Shown here: positions 1 to 12,200 of the stretch, in pieces
How the letters are laid out: each line of letters opens with the position of its first letter
How positions within the stretch are numbered: position 1 is the stretch's first letter
Source: Portulaca oleracea
Taxonomy: Eukaryota; Streptophyta; Magnoliopsida; Caryophyllales; Portulacaceae
Reading direction: 5' to 3'
DNA: 64,000 nucleotides
NCBI GenBank assembly: GCA_029582165.1
Contig: CM055871.1
Location: 5,091,501 to 5,155,500 of the forward strand
The notes under the pieces: generated by a model
What the model saw: the letters and a program-made list of their open reading frames with translations, nothing else
Database searches by the model: none
What the model was told of the DNA's origin: nothing
Translations under genes and position numbers: made by a program

Positions 1-1338
1 AGGTGGAGCCTTTCCAAATATGTTTAGTGATAATGCATCGGCGGAACAAATGCCCAACATCTTCATCACCCTCACCACACGAACATCACTCCACCTCAAC
101 CAACTTCCTCTTCCATCTATTTTCCCCCGTAGGCAACGCATATACGGCACACCTCCAAGCAAAAGCTTTCCATTTAGGTGGGATTTGACTATGCCAGAGC
201 AATTTCCAAAATTTTGTCTCCATCTCTGTTGGTGGGTTCAACCCTGTTTCCATCAGAAGAAAAACATGGTACCCCTCCTTAACTTTGTAACCAGAGGAGT
301 TCTTACCCGGCTATACCAACAAATCAGTTACTTCCGGTTGTGGAGGGAACACATGGGCAACCCTCTCAACTGTATCCCTTGTAAAAGCTTGACGTAGAAA
401 ATCCCACCTCCAGCCCACACGGCCACTTACATCAGCATTTGCTAACCCCACCACCATCATGTCCTTAGCTGCTCATGAGCCTGATCATTAAGAAGTTGAA
501 GCCTTTGCTCAGGGATCCACCTTCCATCCAAAACCTTAATTCCTCTACCACTTCCAACACTCCATCTGAACCGGTCCTTTGTTTTATTAACCACATGCGT
601 CAGCCCTCTCCAGGTCATTGAACAACCTGCAGGTGGTTTGCCCTCCTCATGAATTTCAATTGGCGAAGCCACCCCATACTTTGCCTTCCATATCCTAGCA
701 ATAAATAACTCTTGATTATTGTAAGTTCTCCATGCTTGTTTCAATAATAAAGTCTTATTATAACATCCCACATGGTGAATTCCAAGGCCCCCTGCACCTT
801 TAGGCATAAACACTGTGTTTCTATCCTTCCAATGAATTGATTTGCTCCCATCCGACTTCCCCCAGAGAAATCTGATAATAATGGAATTGATTTGCTCTAC
901 TATTCTCTGCGGGATCATGTAAATACTCAGGATATGTTGGTGAAGGGCCACCAACACTGCATTTATCAGCACCATCTTCCCTGCCATAAACACCATCCTA
1001 AACTTCCAAGACTCCAGCCTTTTCCTAACATCCTCGACCATAAAGCCAAAGTGATCCGTCCTCCTACGTTGAACCCTCGTAAGTACCCCAAGATAAGTCT
1101 GGAAAAACCCTCCTTCTGGATACCCAAAGATCACTTTCATGCCTTCCTTATCTTCTTGAGTCGCCCCCTTAGAGAAACACATTGACGATTTCCCCACATT
1201 AATGATCTGCCCAGATGCAGTGTTGTATTGATGAATTGAGTTCTTGAGAGCCACACAGGAAAAGGCTTCCAGCTCAGTAAAGAACAAAGCATCATCAGCA
1301 AAAAACAAAAGAGAAACCGAAGGGGCCCCTCTAGCCAC
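1..1338 (-). pseudogene. LINE reverse transcriptase C-terminus (FADD) and zf-RVT tail
   Basis: An open stretch of 293 codons (1338-457) starts just before LLFFADDALFF, the RT active-site FADD box, and continues through the thumb and connection region (SWKFRMVFMAGKMVLI, GAGGLGI). From about 450 to 1 the same strand reads WRWDF, FWKLLWHSQIPPKWKAFAWR and a CxC-like segment, matching the zf-RVT domain found C-terminal to plant LINE RTs. It has in-frame stops and runs off the window. Confidence 0.88.
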
Positions 1339-1359
1339 CTTAACCCCCTTTATTCTTTC

Positions 1360-2045
1360 TTATTCCACCTCTCGCTCAATCACAGCTGATAAAGCTTCCA
1401 TACACAATATAAACAAGTATGGAGATAAGGGGTCCCCTTGCCTTAGACCAACAATAGGGATAATCTGTTGAGAGTTGATCCCATTCACCAACACAGAATA
1501 TCTTACTAAAGAAATGCACCTCATAAGAATACGAATCCACTTATCAAGAAAGTCCATTTTCTTTAACACCGCTTCCAGGAAATCCCACTGGATCCGGTGA
1601 TATGCCTTGCTCATATCAATTTTTCAGAGCCGTAAACTGCTTCCCAGACCTCTTATTTGCCAGATAATGCAGAACCTCATGAACTACAAGGATATTATCC
1701 TCCTTTAATCGTCCCGGATCAAAAGCCGATTGACTGTCTGATATCAAGGAACCCATAACCCCCCTCAACCTTCGCACCAAGCACTTAGCAATAATCCTGT
1801 AGATCACGTTACACAAGCTTATTGGTCGGAACTCGTTGAGGAGCTTGTGCCTCCGGCTTCTTTTTTAGGAGAAAAGTATTAGTATTATTAATCTCTCCCA
1901 CAAACTTCCCTTCATTAACTGCCTCCAACACAGTCTCCACCACCCGATCCCCAATAAGCCCCCAACAATTTTTGAAAAATTCAAGAGGAATGTCGTCAGG
2001 TCCCGGGCTTTTGCCCGGCTGAAGCTGCTGAACCACTTTCTCCAC
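1360..2045 (-). pseudogene. LINE reverse transcriptase, fingers and palm, frameshifted
   Basis: Three adjacent minus-strand pieces give the RT core: GKSPGPDDIPLEFF (2045-1809), IYRIIAKCLVRRL and DSQSAF (1816-1616), and MSKAYHRIQWDFL followed by LRQGDPLSPYLF (1614-1360). The junction near 1616-1625 is a single extra A in an A-run that throws the catalytic IDMSKAY stretch out of frame. The usual YDR reads YHR, a further sign of decay. Confidence 0.9.
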
Positions 2046-2176
2046 CTCCCTTCTTGAAAACGGCCTCAGAAGTAGTCTTTTATCTTCTTCAGTAAGGGCC
2101 TTCTAAATAGCACCGATAACTTGGTCCATGGTCCTCTTTCTTAGAGACGACAACAAAACCGTGGGCTTGAACAACT

Positions 2177-2890
2177 CTAAATATTCAATAAAAAAAACTC
2201 CTCGACGAACTCCTCCTCCTTAAACGAAACCAGCCCATTCCTCAGTTTTAAACAATTAATGTTGTAGTAGGGTTGGCGCATTTTGAACTGCCCAAAAAAG
2301 AAAGCAGTACATTGGTCTCTCAGCCCAACCCATTTAACTTTACTTTTATGAACCCAAAAATCATGGACCGCTTTAATCATATTCTCCACATCTTTCTCCT
2401 TGCACACAGCTTGAGCAAAGGCTAAATCACCCATTCCAAACTTTGCCAAGCAGTCCTGTAACTTTTGCAATTCAATCATGGCGTCAGAAGTTGGCTTTTG
2501 CTTCTCTTGCTTGAGATCAAAAACCAGTTTCCTTCCCATTTGTCGAACCAATTTTAACCATCTTACTCATTGAAAGGAGGCACAACCTTGGACTTGGAAG
2601 GATCGTAATAGAGCATCCAGACCTTCCAAAAAACAACCCAACTTAGTAATCCATGGATCCAACCGAAAAGCAGTTCTTTTCTATGGCACAACTTGTTTAA
2701 TGTGGAGAGCAACTAGCGAGTGATCCGAAAAAATAATTGGGAAATTATGCACAAAGGAACATGGAAACGTATCCATCCACAACGAGGAAGCATACGCCCT
2801 ATCCAACCTTTCCCAAATACCATCCCCGCCAACTCTTTTATTTGTCCAAGTATAGGACATTCCTGTAAAAGGAACATCAGGCAAATCCAA
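2177..2890 (-). pseudogene. LINE endonuclease C-terminus and linker remnant
   Basis: The 2890-2681 segment encodes YTWTNKR, an RLDRA motif and an FSDHS motif, the signature of the C-terminal part of an exonuclease-endonuclease-phosphatase domain of plant LINEs. The 2551-2177 segment (about 124 aa) is the helical linker that sits before the reverse transcriptase, with WVGLRDQCTAFFF, a common LINE motif. The two are separated by a frameshift or stop region. The N-terminal part of the endonuclease is missing. Confidence 0.85.
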
Positions 2891-3006
2891 ATTTTGGTGG
2901 TGTATTTTTTTTAAGCAAGGAAATTTTCTGCTTTTGACATGTGGCAGAGAGCTATTTCATATGGTTTTGTTTTAATATAGTATATAGATATAGATGAAGT
3001 AATTTA

Positions 3007-3220
3007 CTACCTCCATCCCAAAATATCCTTCATTTGATTACATTTTGACCATTAATTATTTTCAAATTACAATGACTTACGATATGAAAATTACTGCCAT
3101 TGTAATTTTTACTAATGCATATTTCTAATGGTGGCAATTTTGAATCGTAACTCATTATAATTTGTGACCAATCAATGATCAAAATTTAGTCAAATGACAG
3201 ACATTTTGGGACGAATGTAG
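3007..3220. mobile_element. Stowaway-type MITE
   Basis: Terminal inverted repeats CTACCTCCATCCCAAAATAT (left) and CTACATTCGTCCCAAAATGT (right, reverse complement), flanked by TA on both sides (3005-3006 and 3221-3222). Size (214 bp), TA target and the CCCAAAAT core fit the Tc1/mariner Stowaway class. It is non-coding. Confidence 0.82.
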
Positions 3221-3589
3221 TAGTTAGCTTTATCATATAACATTTTTTTTCCATAATTTTACTCTATTATTCTTTTTTTTGGTTAATGGAAAAAACATGG
3301 CCTAAAGTAAAATTTGGGCAGGCAAAAACCTGCAAGTTATATTATATATTGTCAGGGACTTATTTAGACCTATCACATGCATTAAAATAGATTAATTTGG
3401 ATGCATTAAATTTAAAATATTGATAATTTTTATAATATTATCGATAAACTTACAATAATTTTTATAATAAATTTTGATAATTTTTTTGGAAAAATTCCAT
3501 TCAATAAACTGTTGATATTTAGGCAGGTACTTCAATTCTATACCCTAAAAAGAGAGGTACTCTAATTCTGATATTTAGGGTCTGTCAAA

Positions 3590-3790
3590 TTCATGGGTAA
3601 ATTTAATTTATCAAGATTTACCTGTTTTTTTACCTAAATGTATTATACCAAAATTTACCAAAAATTATCAAAGTTAAAAAACAAATTATTTTTTTTAATT
3701 TTGATACATTTACATAAATTTGTCAAAAGTTATCAAACTTTACCAAAAGTTATCAAAAATTACCAAGATTTATCTTTTACTATACGAGGT
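3590..3790. repeat. Degenerate TTACCAAAA/TTATCAAA short tandem repeat
   Basis: Runs of TTACCAAAAATTATCAAA variants follow a lead-in like TTCATGGGTAAA. The same unit in reverse orientation appears at about 50520-50690 (TTTGGTAATTTTTGGTAA) and, shorter, near 27195-27250, so this is a dispersed AT-rich repeat family rather than a local slippage product. Confidence 0.6.
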
Positions 3791-3859
3791 CATGGTCTGT
3801 TTGTTTTTGGTCCTCAGTTGAAATTAATTTTGTTTCTCCCTCTTTTCCCAATCTCTCAT

Positions 3860-4155
3860 CTTATCCCCCCCCCCCCCCAACACCCCGTCCCTATAGTTTG
3901 TTTGTATTGGGAGTTAAAGGAGGGGAGGGGAAGGGAAAGGAAGGGAGAAAAGTAGTCTAATTCTTTATGTTCGGGAATAGAATTAGAGATAGAGGGTGAG
4001 GTGAGGGGAGGGGAGGGGAGGGTAGGGGAACACTTAACCCCCATTCCCCTCCGTTAACTTCGATTTTCTTAACCCTCAAAATGAAGGGGAATGAGGGGGA
4101 AGGGAATAATTTTAACACTTACCCTTCCTTCCCCTTATTAATAAATCCAAACAGG
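3860..4155. other. Homopolymer and G-rich low-complexity stretch
   Basis: A poly-C run near 3867-3878 is followed by GGGGA/GGGAA-rich DNA (3915-4110). A related CT-rich sequence in inverted orientation lies at about 7843-7905, just outside the other end of the foldback element. No gene is seen. Confidence 0.5.
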
Positions 4156-4427
4156 GTTAATCTTAATAGATTATTTGGTTTTAAAATCACCAACTTTGGG
4201 TCTTGTTTATCAAAATATCCCAAACTTTACTTTTGATATGAACATCCCAAACTTTGGGGGTTGATATTTATTAGCATCCCAACACTGAATTAACATCAAT
4301 TAAATTCGAGTTTTTCTACAATGTAATGACCGTTTTTTGACTAAGACACAGTTCCATTCTACAAGTCACCTCAAAAAATATTGTTTCATCACAGAAAATC
4401 CTGAGTTTAATTGATGTTAAGTTGGTA

Positions 4428-6060
4428 CTAGTATTTAACCCGTGCGATGCACGAGATATTTAAATAGTTTAATAAATAAATATAAATATGTTAATATCCC
4501 CAATTCAAGTAAAAAAGAAGTCATTTTGAATTATATGAGTCTTGAGAAAGTGTTTTGCCCTGTCATTAAAATTATATTATATATATATTAAGATGAAATT
4601 TAATGATATGATTGAATTCTAGAACTATACTATTATAAATTGAATAAAGTTATATTTTTATACATTATTTTTTATATTTCAAAAAACGCTTAAAATAAGC
4701 TTAATGGAAGGAGTTGATTCAATTAGGGTATCATTTGTGCTTATTGACACAACCTACGCATCCCAAGTTAAAACAAAGAATTTTTAAAAGCCAATATTAA
4801 AAGAATTTTAATGTTAAAAATATAACTATATAATAAATATTCCGGCTCCCAATATTAAAACAAATAGTTTAATACAGCTAGAATGAAACATTTAGCCACT
4901 CAAATAATAACTGGAAAGTGCGTACATAATATAGTCCAATAAAAATGTTTGACATCATAAGTGCGTACAGTTGTACGAAACTTAAGCGTTCAAAATTCAA
5001 TGGTTGCTTCAAACATTGATAGTTAACAAATTGAAAGAGAATGAAAGATACCTGGATACTTATATTAGGTTGTTATAAATAAATTGACGCATAGAATATA
5101 TTGACGCATAAATAAATTGAAGAAAAGGTTGCGACAAATAAATTAACGCATAGAATTATAGTGTGGTACAATAATAATAGTACTTTTAGTAAAAAAAATT
5201 ATCATACAAATGTATTGTGTTTTTGGTACAGATAAACTGACGCATAAAAGATCTACTCAGTTCTCCTACCCGTCATGTTTAATAATGACTTGTGTTTTTG
5301 ATACAGATGTATGAAAAGATAATTTTGAAGAATTTGTTGACAGTACGTTGTGGATTAATCATCTATTATTAAGGAAAACAAAAACTGAAAATGATACATA
5401 TGTATTAGTCCAGCGATGAGGACTGAGGGACAACAGAACACATGTTAAAGCCAAAAAATGAGGGGTTGAATATCTTCACAGATATTGTGGAGATTATACA
5501 CTTTCATCTTTTTAAATTATCGAGAATGCTAAATTGTAATCTTCTGATATTATTCACCATGTAAATCCAATGTATCATGCAAAATTTTATGAAAAAAATG
5601 GTAACATGCAAATACATGCTAAAATATATTGATGTGGTATATATTGATAGTACTTTTCGAAAACTAACCCGTTTGTATTTGCAAGTTTGCCGAGAATTTA
5701 ATTGTTACTTCAAATGTTAATAGTTGACAAATTGGAAGAAAATGAAAGATATTTCGATGTTCGTATATTAAGTCGGGAGGTATAGTTAGATTTGGGTGAG
5801 AGGTAGAGTCCTAATTAGATTTAGGTGAGAGGTAGAGTCCTAATTAGATCTGGGTGGGGTTAAACTTCTAATTGGGTTGGATAGACTCTTAATCTTATTA
5901 GACTTCTTATTTGTTATTTTTTTAAATCGACTTTTTTATTATTTCATGGGCAGGAATTTTTTTACTGTATTTTTAAATCGATTTTTTTCTCTAATCTGAT
6001 TGGCCGATAAACCTTCTGGGTTGAGTATTTCAAATTTCGAATATATTACTTTTATATTAT
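4428..6060 (-). mobile_element. Non-autonomous Helitron, copy A
   Basis: On the minus strand the 3' end is a short GC hairpin (CTCGTGCATCGCACGGG) followed by TTAAATA and CTAG, then target T: the CTRR end of Helitrons. The 5' part (right side) has the family's AATATATTCGAAATTTGAAATACTCAA start region. The first bases of the 5' end appear lost where it abuts copy B. About 400 bp at the 5' side are near-identical in order to copy B and to 40622-41260. No Rep/helicase ORF is seen. Confidence 0.72.
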
Positions 6061-6062
6061 TA

Positions 6063-7680
6063 CTAGTCCTTAACCCGTGCATATTTAAAATTTTAAATAG
6101 TATAAAATAAATAAAATAAATATGTTATTTTTGTTTAAAAAAATAAATATAGTACCAAACATTCTCAATCCGATTAAAAGAAAAAGAAGCGACTTGGAAT
6201 GATAAAAAGCAATACTCCGAAATTTTGCCCGGGTGGGAAATAGAGAGTTCGAATGTAACAATCTTACCCTACATCTAGCAATTTAGAGAGACAAATTCCA
6301 ATTAATAACCTATAATTTAGAAATCGTTTGTTGTCAATTATTTCATTGGAAAGAAGCATGTGACATTACTTTATTCATAAATAATATCGTGTAAGTCGAA
6401 AATAAGAGGGCAAAATTCATTGAACTCTATACACCAATATCAAATCTCGTACACCAAGAGAACCTGCTCGGATTCACATTAACATATCATTAATAGAAGG
6501 TAAATTATTTACAACTTGTCCAAATATAAACTAAGACAAAAGAATTAGGATTTATATATGATGGCAAAACGACATTTCACTCTTACACATGCATACTTTT
6601 GTATGGCTGTATAGGTGACCAACACATTGTATAACAATGCATCACATAAAACCCCACAAATTATTGGAAAAATATCAATCAATCAACCCAACCCTAAAGA
6701 CTAAATGAAATTTAATTTGAGAGATATGCATAGTCTTGATGTAAGTGTATTTTAAACAGTCCAAAGAACAGTCACAATAAACAAATATTTTACGGGTACA
6801 CAATTGTGCAATTTGATGAAACAAAGAGCAACAAATATTAGGTAGCATCCATATCTAAGGTATCTTCTCCAAGCCTGACGTAAAAATTCATCCAGAAAAA
6901 AATGAAAACAAAGGCAAATAATATCTCTCCTGTATACAAAAATTTAGTTGCAATGTTATCTATAAAGTTCTATACGCATACTGCTCTTGGTTTGTGGATA
7001 GATTTCGGAAGTGCCGACATTCAGAAAACCCTGAAAGTGCCAAATCTCGAGTAGTAATTTGCTAAAATCAGAGAGAAATTGATATGCATACTGCTCTTGG
7101 TTTGAGAGAGAAAGACAAAGATAGAGAAAGGGAAGTAAGAACGAAATTAGGGTGGAGTTCAAGGAGAGAGAAGAAAGAGATAGAGATAGAATAGGAAGCA
7201 GTATTGATTTGAAATAAAAACGAAATATGTGGTGGAGTTGCGGAGAAAATAATACTTTTTGAAAACTAACCTATTTGTATTTGTAGGTTTGCCGAGAAGT
7301 CAATGATTGCTTCAAATGTTAATAGTTGTCAGATTGAAAGAGAATGAAAGATCATTCGATATTTATATTAGGTCGAGAGGTAGAGTCCTAATTAAATTTT
7401 GGTGAGAGGTAGAGTCCTAATTAGATTTGGGTGGGAGTTAGAGTCTTAATTGTAGTGGGAAGTAGACTTCTATTTAGATAAGGTAGACTCTTAATCTGAT
7501 TAGACTTCTTCTTTATTATTTTTTAAATTAATTTTTTTTATTATTTCATGGGCGGGAATTTTTTACTGTATTTTTAAATCGATTTTTTTTTCTTTAATCT
7601 GATTGGCCGATAAACCCTACAATCACTCTAGATTGAATATTTCAAATTTCGAATATATTATTACTTTTATTTATTATAGA
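6063..7680 (-). mobile_element. Non-autonomous Helitron, copy B
   Basis: On the minus strand it begins TCTATAATAAATAAAAGTAA (7680 leftward) preceded by A, and ends with a GCACGGG remnant and CTAG followed by T (6063-6066), so it fits the A|TC...CTAG|T insertion pattern. It lies directly head-to-tail with copy A. The interior has a repeated CATACTGCTCTTGGTTTG motif near 6977 and 7086. It is non-coding. Confidence 0.75.
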
Positions 7681-7842
7681 TTATAGATAGATTATTATAA
7701 ATTATTATAAATAAGATTGAGCTACTGTCAAATAAGACCTTCAAAATTTAATATATTCATGTTAAATCTTAAGTTCAGGATATTCTCGTAAACAAACACC
7801 AAAATTAAGGATTTTAAAACCTAATAATCAATCTTAATTACC

Positions 7843-9229
7843 TCCCTTCACTTCCCTTCCCTTCCCTTCCCCTTCATTACCTTGCCCTCCTTTCCCCATC
7901 GTCCCCCCTCTAAACTAAATCCAAACACACCATTCAACTTCAATCAGAAGGGTTTAATTTTGCGTTTGTTTCCTCTTTCTCCCCTCTTCCTTACCCCATC
8001 TCACACCCATCTCCTCCTTTGCTCTTTCATGGAGTGATTAAAGCGTTTGAATCAGAAGGGTAGGGGGGCTTCTTTTCTCATTGTTTTCGTTCTTCAAGCC
8101 AAAGATCGCAATTTCCGGGTTGATTGAAACAGATCTATCTGGGTTTTCTCCAGTACGTTCCCTATTTGTGTTTCCTTATTGTTTTATGTGTTCGGTATTG
8201 GTTGCTCCTTGTGCTATCTTTTAGTACTGTTCATTTTCGTTTGTGTTGTGTTTGTATTCTGGGTTTGCGTCTAACCCTAATTTCTATAGTTTTTCTGCTT
8301 GGTGTCAAGATCTCGATGATGTCAGGGATTTTTTTCTATAAATTGAAGGATGCTGCACTTTCGAAGATATCATCTCTCTCTCAATCTGAATATCGGTGTA
8401 AATTTGCATGCTAATTTTGTTTGTTCTTCCAAGTAAACTCCCGATTTCTTGTGTTTTGTGGAACTGAATTGCAGTCTCTGTTAGTCTTTTTTTTTCAAAT
8501 TTTATTATTGCTGTTGTTTATACCTTTGATGATATCTAATTTTGAACTTTCTTATTTTTACTGAAATGATGGAATCTTTAGACACATACATGATTAATGA
8601 GGTTCCCTTACTGGTGTTGGCTGATCATAAGTTTGGTAAAGCATTTGAAGATGGATGTACGTGTGTTTTTATGTGCATACCAATTATATGATCGTTATTG
8701 CAAAACTTGTTTATCCTTTGTTCATGTTTATAATTTGTTCCTGTAGCTGTAGGTTTCATTTTATTCTCAAATGGATACATAAATTTAACTAGGATGACTC
8801 TTGAAGTGTTGTATGATGATTTAGTTTAAGTTCACTGCTGCTGCTACTGGTTGACATGCACGTTATTGCTCTGTGGGGTTGTGTTAGAATCTGGTGTTAT
8901 GAAGTCATTTCCTTTCTCATGTTAGATAAAAATTGCATTATTACCTTTTATGAAATCAACATATGTTGGTTGTCATCTTTTTTTTTTTTTTTTTTTTGGC
9001 AATAGTAATGTACATGCTTTGTTAGTATTGTTGTTTATCACTGTGTAAGTTGTCCAAAATCTAGATTGTTATTATGGTGATATATGTTTGTTCTGGTTTC
9101 ACAATTTCACATCAGAATTTCTCCTTTGTGGTGTTTTCATTGAACAGTCTCTATGTGCTATGAGAGTGGTGTGTTAGGACAATTTTAAATTTCACTTGTG
9201 CATATCATTCATTTCATCTCTGCTTTTAG
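7843..9229 (+). promoter_or_regulatory. CID4-like promoter, 5' leader and leader intron
   Basis: CT-rich tracts (7843-7905, 7975-8030) mark the likely promoter and 5' leader region. A leader exon probably ends near 8152 (CCA|GTACGTTC, a strong donor), followed by a T-rich intron of about 1.08 kb ending at TGCTTTTAG (9229). The exact transcription start is not visible. Long first introns in plant leaders often raise expression; here that is only an inference. Confidence 0.5.
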
Positions 9230-9253
9230 GGCAGTGGTTCTAGTCTGTGGAGA

Positions 9254-12200
9254 ATGAATCTGCAGCAAGCTACACAGCCTAGGTCTTCTGCCAATGGTTT
9301 TGGCCGGCGTAGGGGTGAAAAAGATAACAGTGCCAGGATGAAGAACAAGTTGCAGCCTGGAAAGTCAAACCCCAGTAGAGCTGTTGTGACCAACACAGGT
9401 GATTATATTCAGCTGAAGTGCTTCAACAATATGACTTAGAGCATCCTAATTATATTTTTTTGGTGAAAATAAATACAGATCTTATGAATGGTAGCAAAGG
9501 TGGAGGTGGTGAAAATTCTTCACAAGACTGGCTTGCGTATTTGACAACCTGTCTTATTGGACATCATGTTGAAGTACAGGTTAAAAATGGATCAGTATTC
9601 TCTGGAATTTTTCATGCAGCAAATGCTGATAATGATTTTGGTATGCTGACATTGATATGCATCCTGGTGTAATAATGCTTTTGTTTGCTACTTCAAAATT
9701 AGAATCTTGATTTATTACTAAGGGGTCATTTGGTTCACATTCTGTTGTGTATCTATGTATGTGTGGCAATAGCATCGTGAATTCCCATACTTAATTTTGG
9801 TTTCATGTATGTATTTCCTCGGAAGGAATAAATTGCTATAGGTTTCGCTAGTGCTACATTTCTGAGTTTACCCCTCATTCTCTACTGCTGGAACCGTTTC
9901 TATCTTTTAAATGCTGAACCAAACATATATATTTGGAACCAGAAGCCATGACCACGGTTTTCTGGTTTTGTCCTTGTTCCATTACGTTCTGCTTGCTGGT
10001 GAACCAAATGCCCCCTTAGTGATAATAATTATATGGTCATATAACTCTGTCTGACATTGCTTGTGAATGATTGCAGGAATTGTTTTGAAAATGGCTCGGT
10101 TAACAAAAGATGTCCCATCTAGAGGACAAAAGGCTACTATTGATTCAGTCAACAAATCTCCGCCAAAAACACTAATCATATCGTCTCATGAATTTGTTCA
10201 ACTTGTAGCTAAGGTCCTACTGCATATGCCACCCTATTATATTATTTACTTTGACACAATTTTGGATGGTATAATATTTCATTACCGAATCAGATCAGTG
10301 TTCTTTTTAGCTTCCTAGTATGTTCTGGTTGTTTTTGTGATATGAGGAATTATAGCTGCTTTTTTTTGTATTTTTTTAATAAATAGGAATGAGGAATTAT
10401 AGCTGCTATTATTGTAGAAGTTCATTTGCTTGATTTAGTTGCAGTTTTAACTCTGCCTTAGTGTTTTCAGGTTTTAGTTGGCATCAACCAATTTCATCCC
10501 ATGCTTCCTTCTCATTATCTTCATTATTTGTTTTAGGATGTATCTATTACAGAGGATGGACTATCAAATGAATTCCAAGATGAAAAGCAGGGAGACATTC
10601 TGATAGATTCCTATATATCTCAATCTCGTCATGTTAAGCCAGAAAGAGAGCTCGAACGATGGGTGCCAGACGAAGATGTTCCACAGCGCCCAGAGCTGGA
10701 AAACATTTTTGACTCCCCATGGACTGGGTTGTTATAGTACTATTTTATTCTTTGTTTGCAAATTATATTCTTATTTCTCCATCTATCTAATTTTTGAGAA
10801 AGTGTACCAACACTATTTTGTTCCCTTTTTCTTTTTCCAAATATTTATCTCGGCCTTTGCTCAGCTTTGTCTGACGTAAGATTGTGCCTTGTCCTACAGG
10901 GGCTGGGACCAGTTCAAGGTTAATGAGAAGTTATTTGGAGTAAAAAGTACATTTAATGAGGAACTTTATACGACAAAGCTTGAAAAGGGACCTCAGATGA
11001 AAGAGCTGGAACAAGTAGCCATGAAAATTGCGAGAGAAATTGAGGGTGAGGAAACCCACGATCTTCATTTAGCTGAGGTGAGGTTGCTTTAAATCGATCA
11101 TTGATTGATGATTCCTACTTTTTCAATTTAGCAACTTTTATCATGGTTTCTAGAGGTTTGAGTTTAATATCTCAGGAAAGAGGTACATGTGCTCTTGATG
11201 GCCTTGATATTGACGAGGAGACAAAGTATTCATCAGTGTTTAGAGGTGTTGATGATAGCGGATATGAAGAGGAGGATATATTGTTGACTTCTCGTGATGC
11301 AGAGACCTTTGGTGATTCTGCTCCGTCTGCCTTTGGTAGGTCCTTTGCTGATGTCACCACAGGGAAAAATGGGAAGAGCTTTGAAGTGGGTAGAATGTCA
11401 TCTGGCTCATCATCGAGAATGGTATGTTTCTACCTTAAATTGGTTGACATTTTTCACAAATTGTGGTTGGGAGAGTGGCCAGTTCAAGTTGGTACTTTGT
11501 ACATTCCAAGAATTTCGTCCATTGTCCAATTGGAAAGTTAGGAACATGGATTGCCATCTACCAAATATACATGACATATCGTGGTTGGGGATAGTTTTAT
11601 ATTATGAAACCTATAAAGTGTGGAGTTCATATTTCTGTGTATGCTAGCATATACCTCTAGTAGATTCACATCAAAATATGCCTAGAAATGTGTTTACATC
11701 TAGTTAATACATGTGGAGGAATCTCAGTATGCAATAACAGTGCCCCCATTATTTCGGGTTTTTCATAATCCAATTCTAGTGGTTCCTATGATTTTTTTTT
11801 GTTTGTTTTTGTTTTTGTTTTGTTGGAATGGCTAAGAATGTAGCTTTGAGTTTCCATAGTTCTTCTAGCACTACCTAGAAAAGCATGCCTGTTAGGTATG
11901 AGTTGTCATACCAATTCTTTCACCCTTCATAGTCACTTGGCTATGCAATTGAGCAGTCAAACTATGGCACGTGAGCATATTCTTCTTGCTTTATTTAACT
12001 TCTATGCACATAAGAGGATGAAAGAACATTCTTCTTTCCAGACAAACTTCATTATGATCTCAGATCCCCTGATTCTAGGATCATAATATTCTCCTTGATG
12101 GAGAAACATTGGGGGATAGGTTGGTTTAGGATCTAACAATTAGGGTATGTTGTTTTGGTGCCAGATGCTAGGTTCAATACTCTGTAGTCTATTGCATGTT

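Larger units (their letters stand above)
1..2900 (-). mobile_element. L1-type LINE, 5'-truncated and decayed
   Basis: Read on the minus strand, the pieces follow the order of a plant L1-like non-LTR retrotransposon ORF2: end of the endonuclease near 2890-2681 (SDHS motif), linker 2551-2177, reverse transcriptase 2045 to about 900, then a zf-RVT-type tail running off the window at base 1. The reading frame is broken many times by stops and frameshifts, so the copy is dead. The 5' side stops abruptly near 2900 inside the endonuclease, the usual result of incomplete reverse transcription. The 3' end and poly(A) lie outside the window. Confidence 0.93.
4156..7842. mobile_element. Foldback element with Helitrons nested inside
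   Basis: About 70 bp at 4156-4226 and 7768-7842 are inverted repeats of each other: both read TTAATCTTAATAGATTATTT-like sequence, then GGTTTTAAAATC and a TTTGTTTA-AATATCC block. A second inverted block (TTAACATCAATTAAA at about 4290-4310 and 4405-4420) lies just inside the left arm. Nearly all the interior, 4428-7680, is Helitron DNA, so the original element was short. No transposase ORF is seen. Confidence 0.6.

Noticed and set aside
11172..11360. Minus-strand Ser-rich ORF
   Set aside because: Shadow of CID4-like exon 7.
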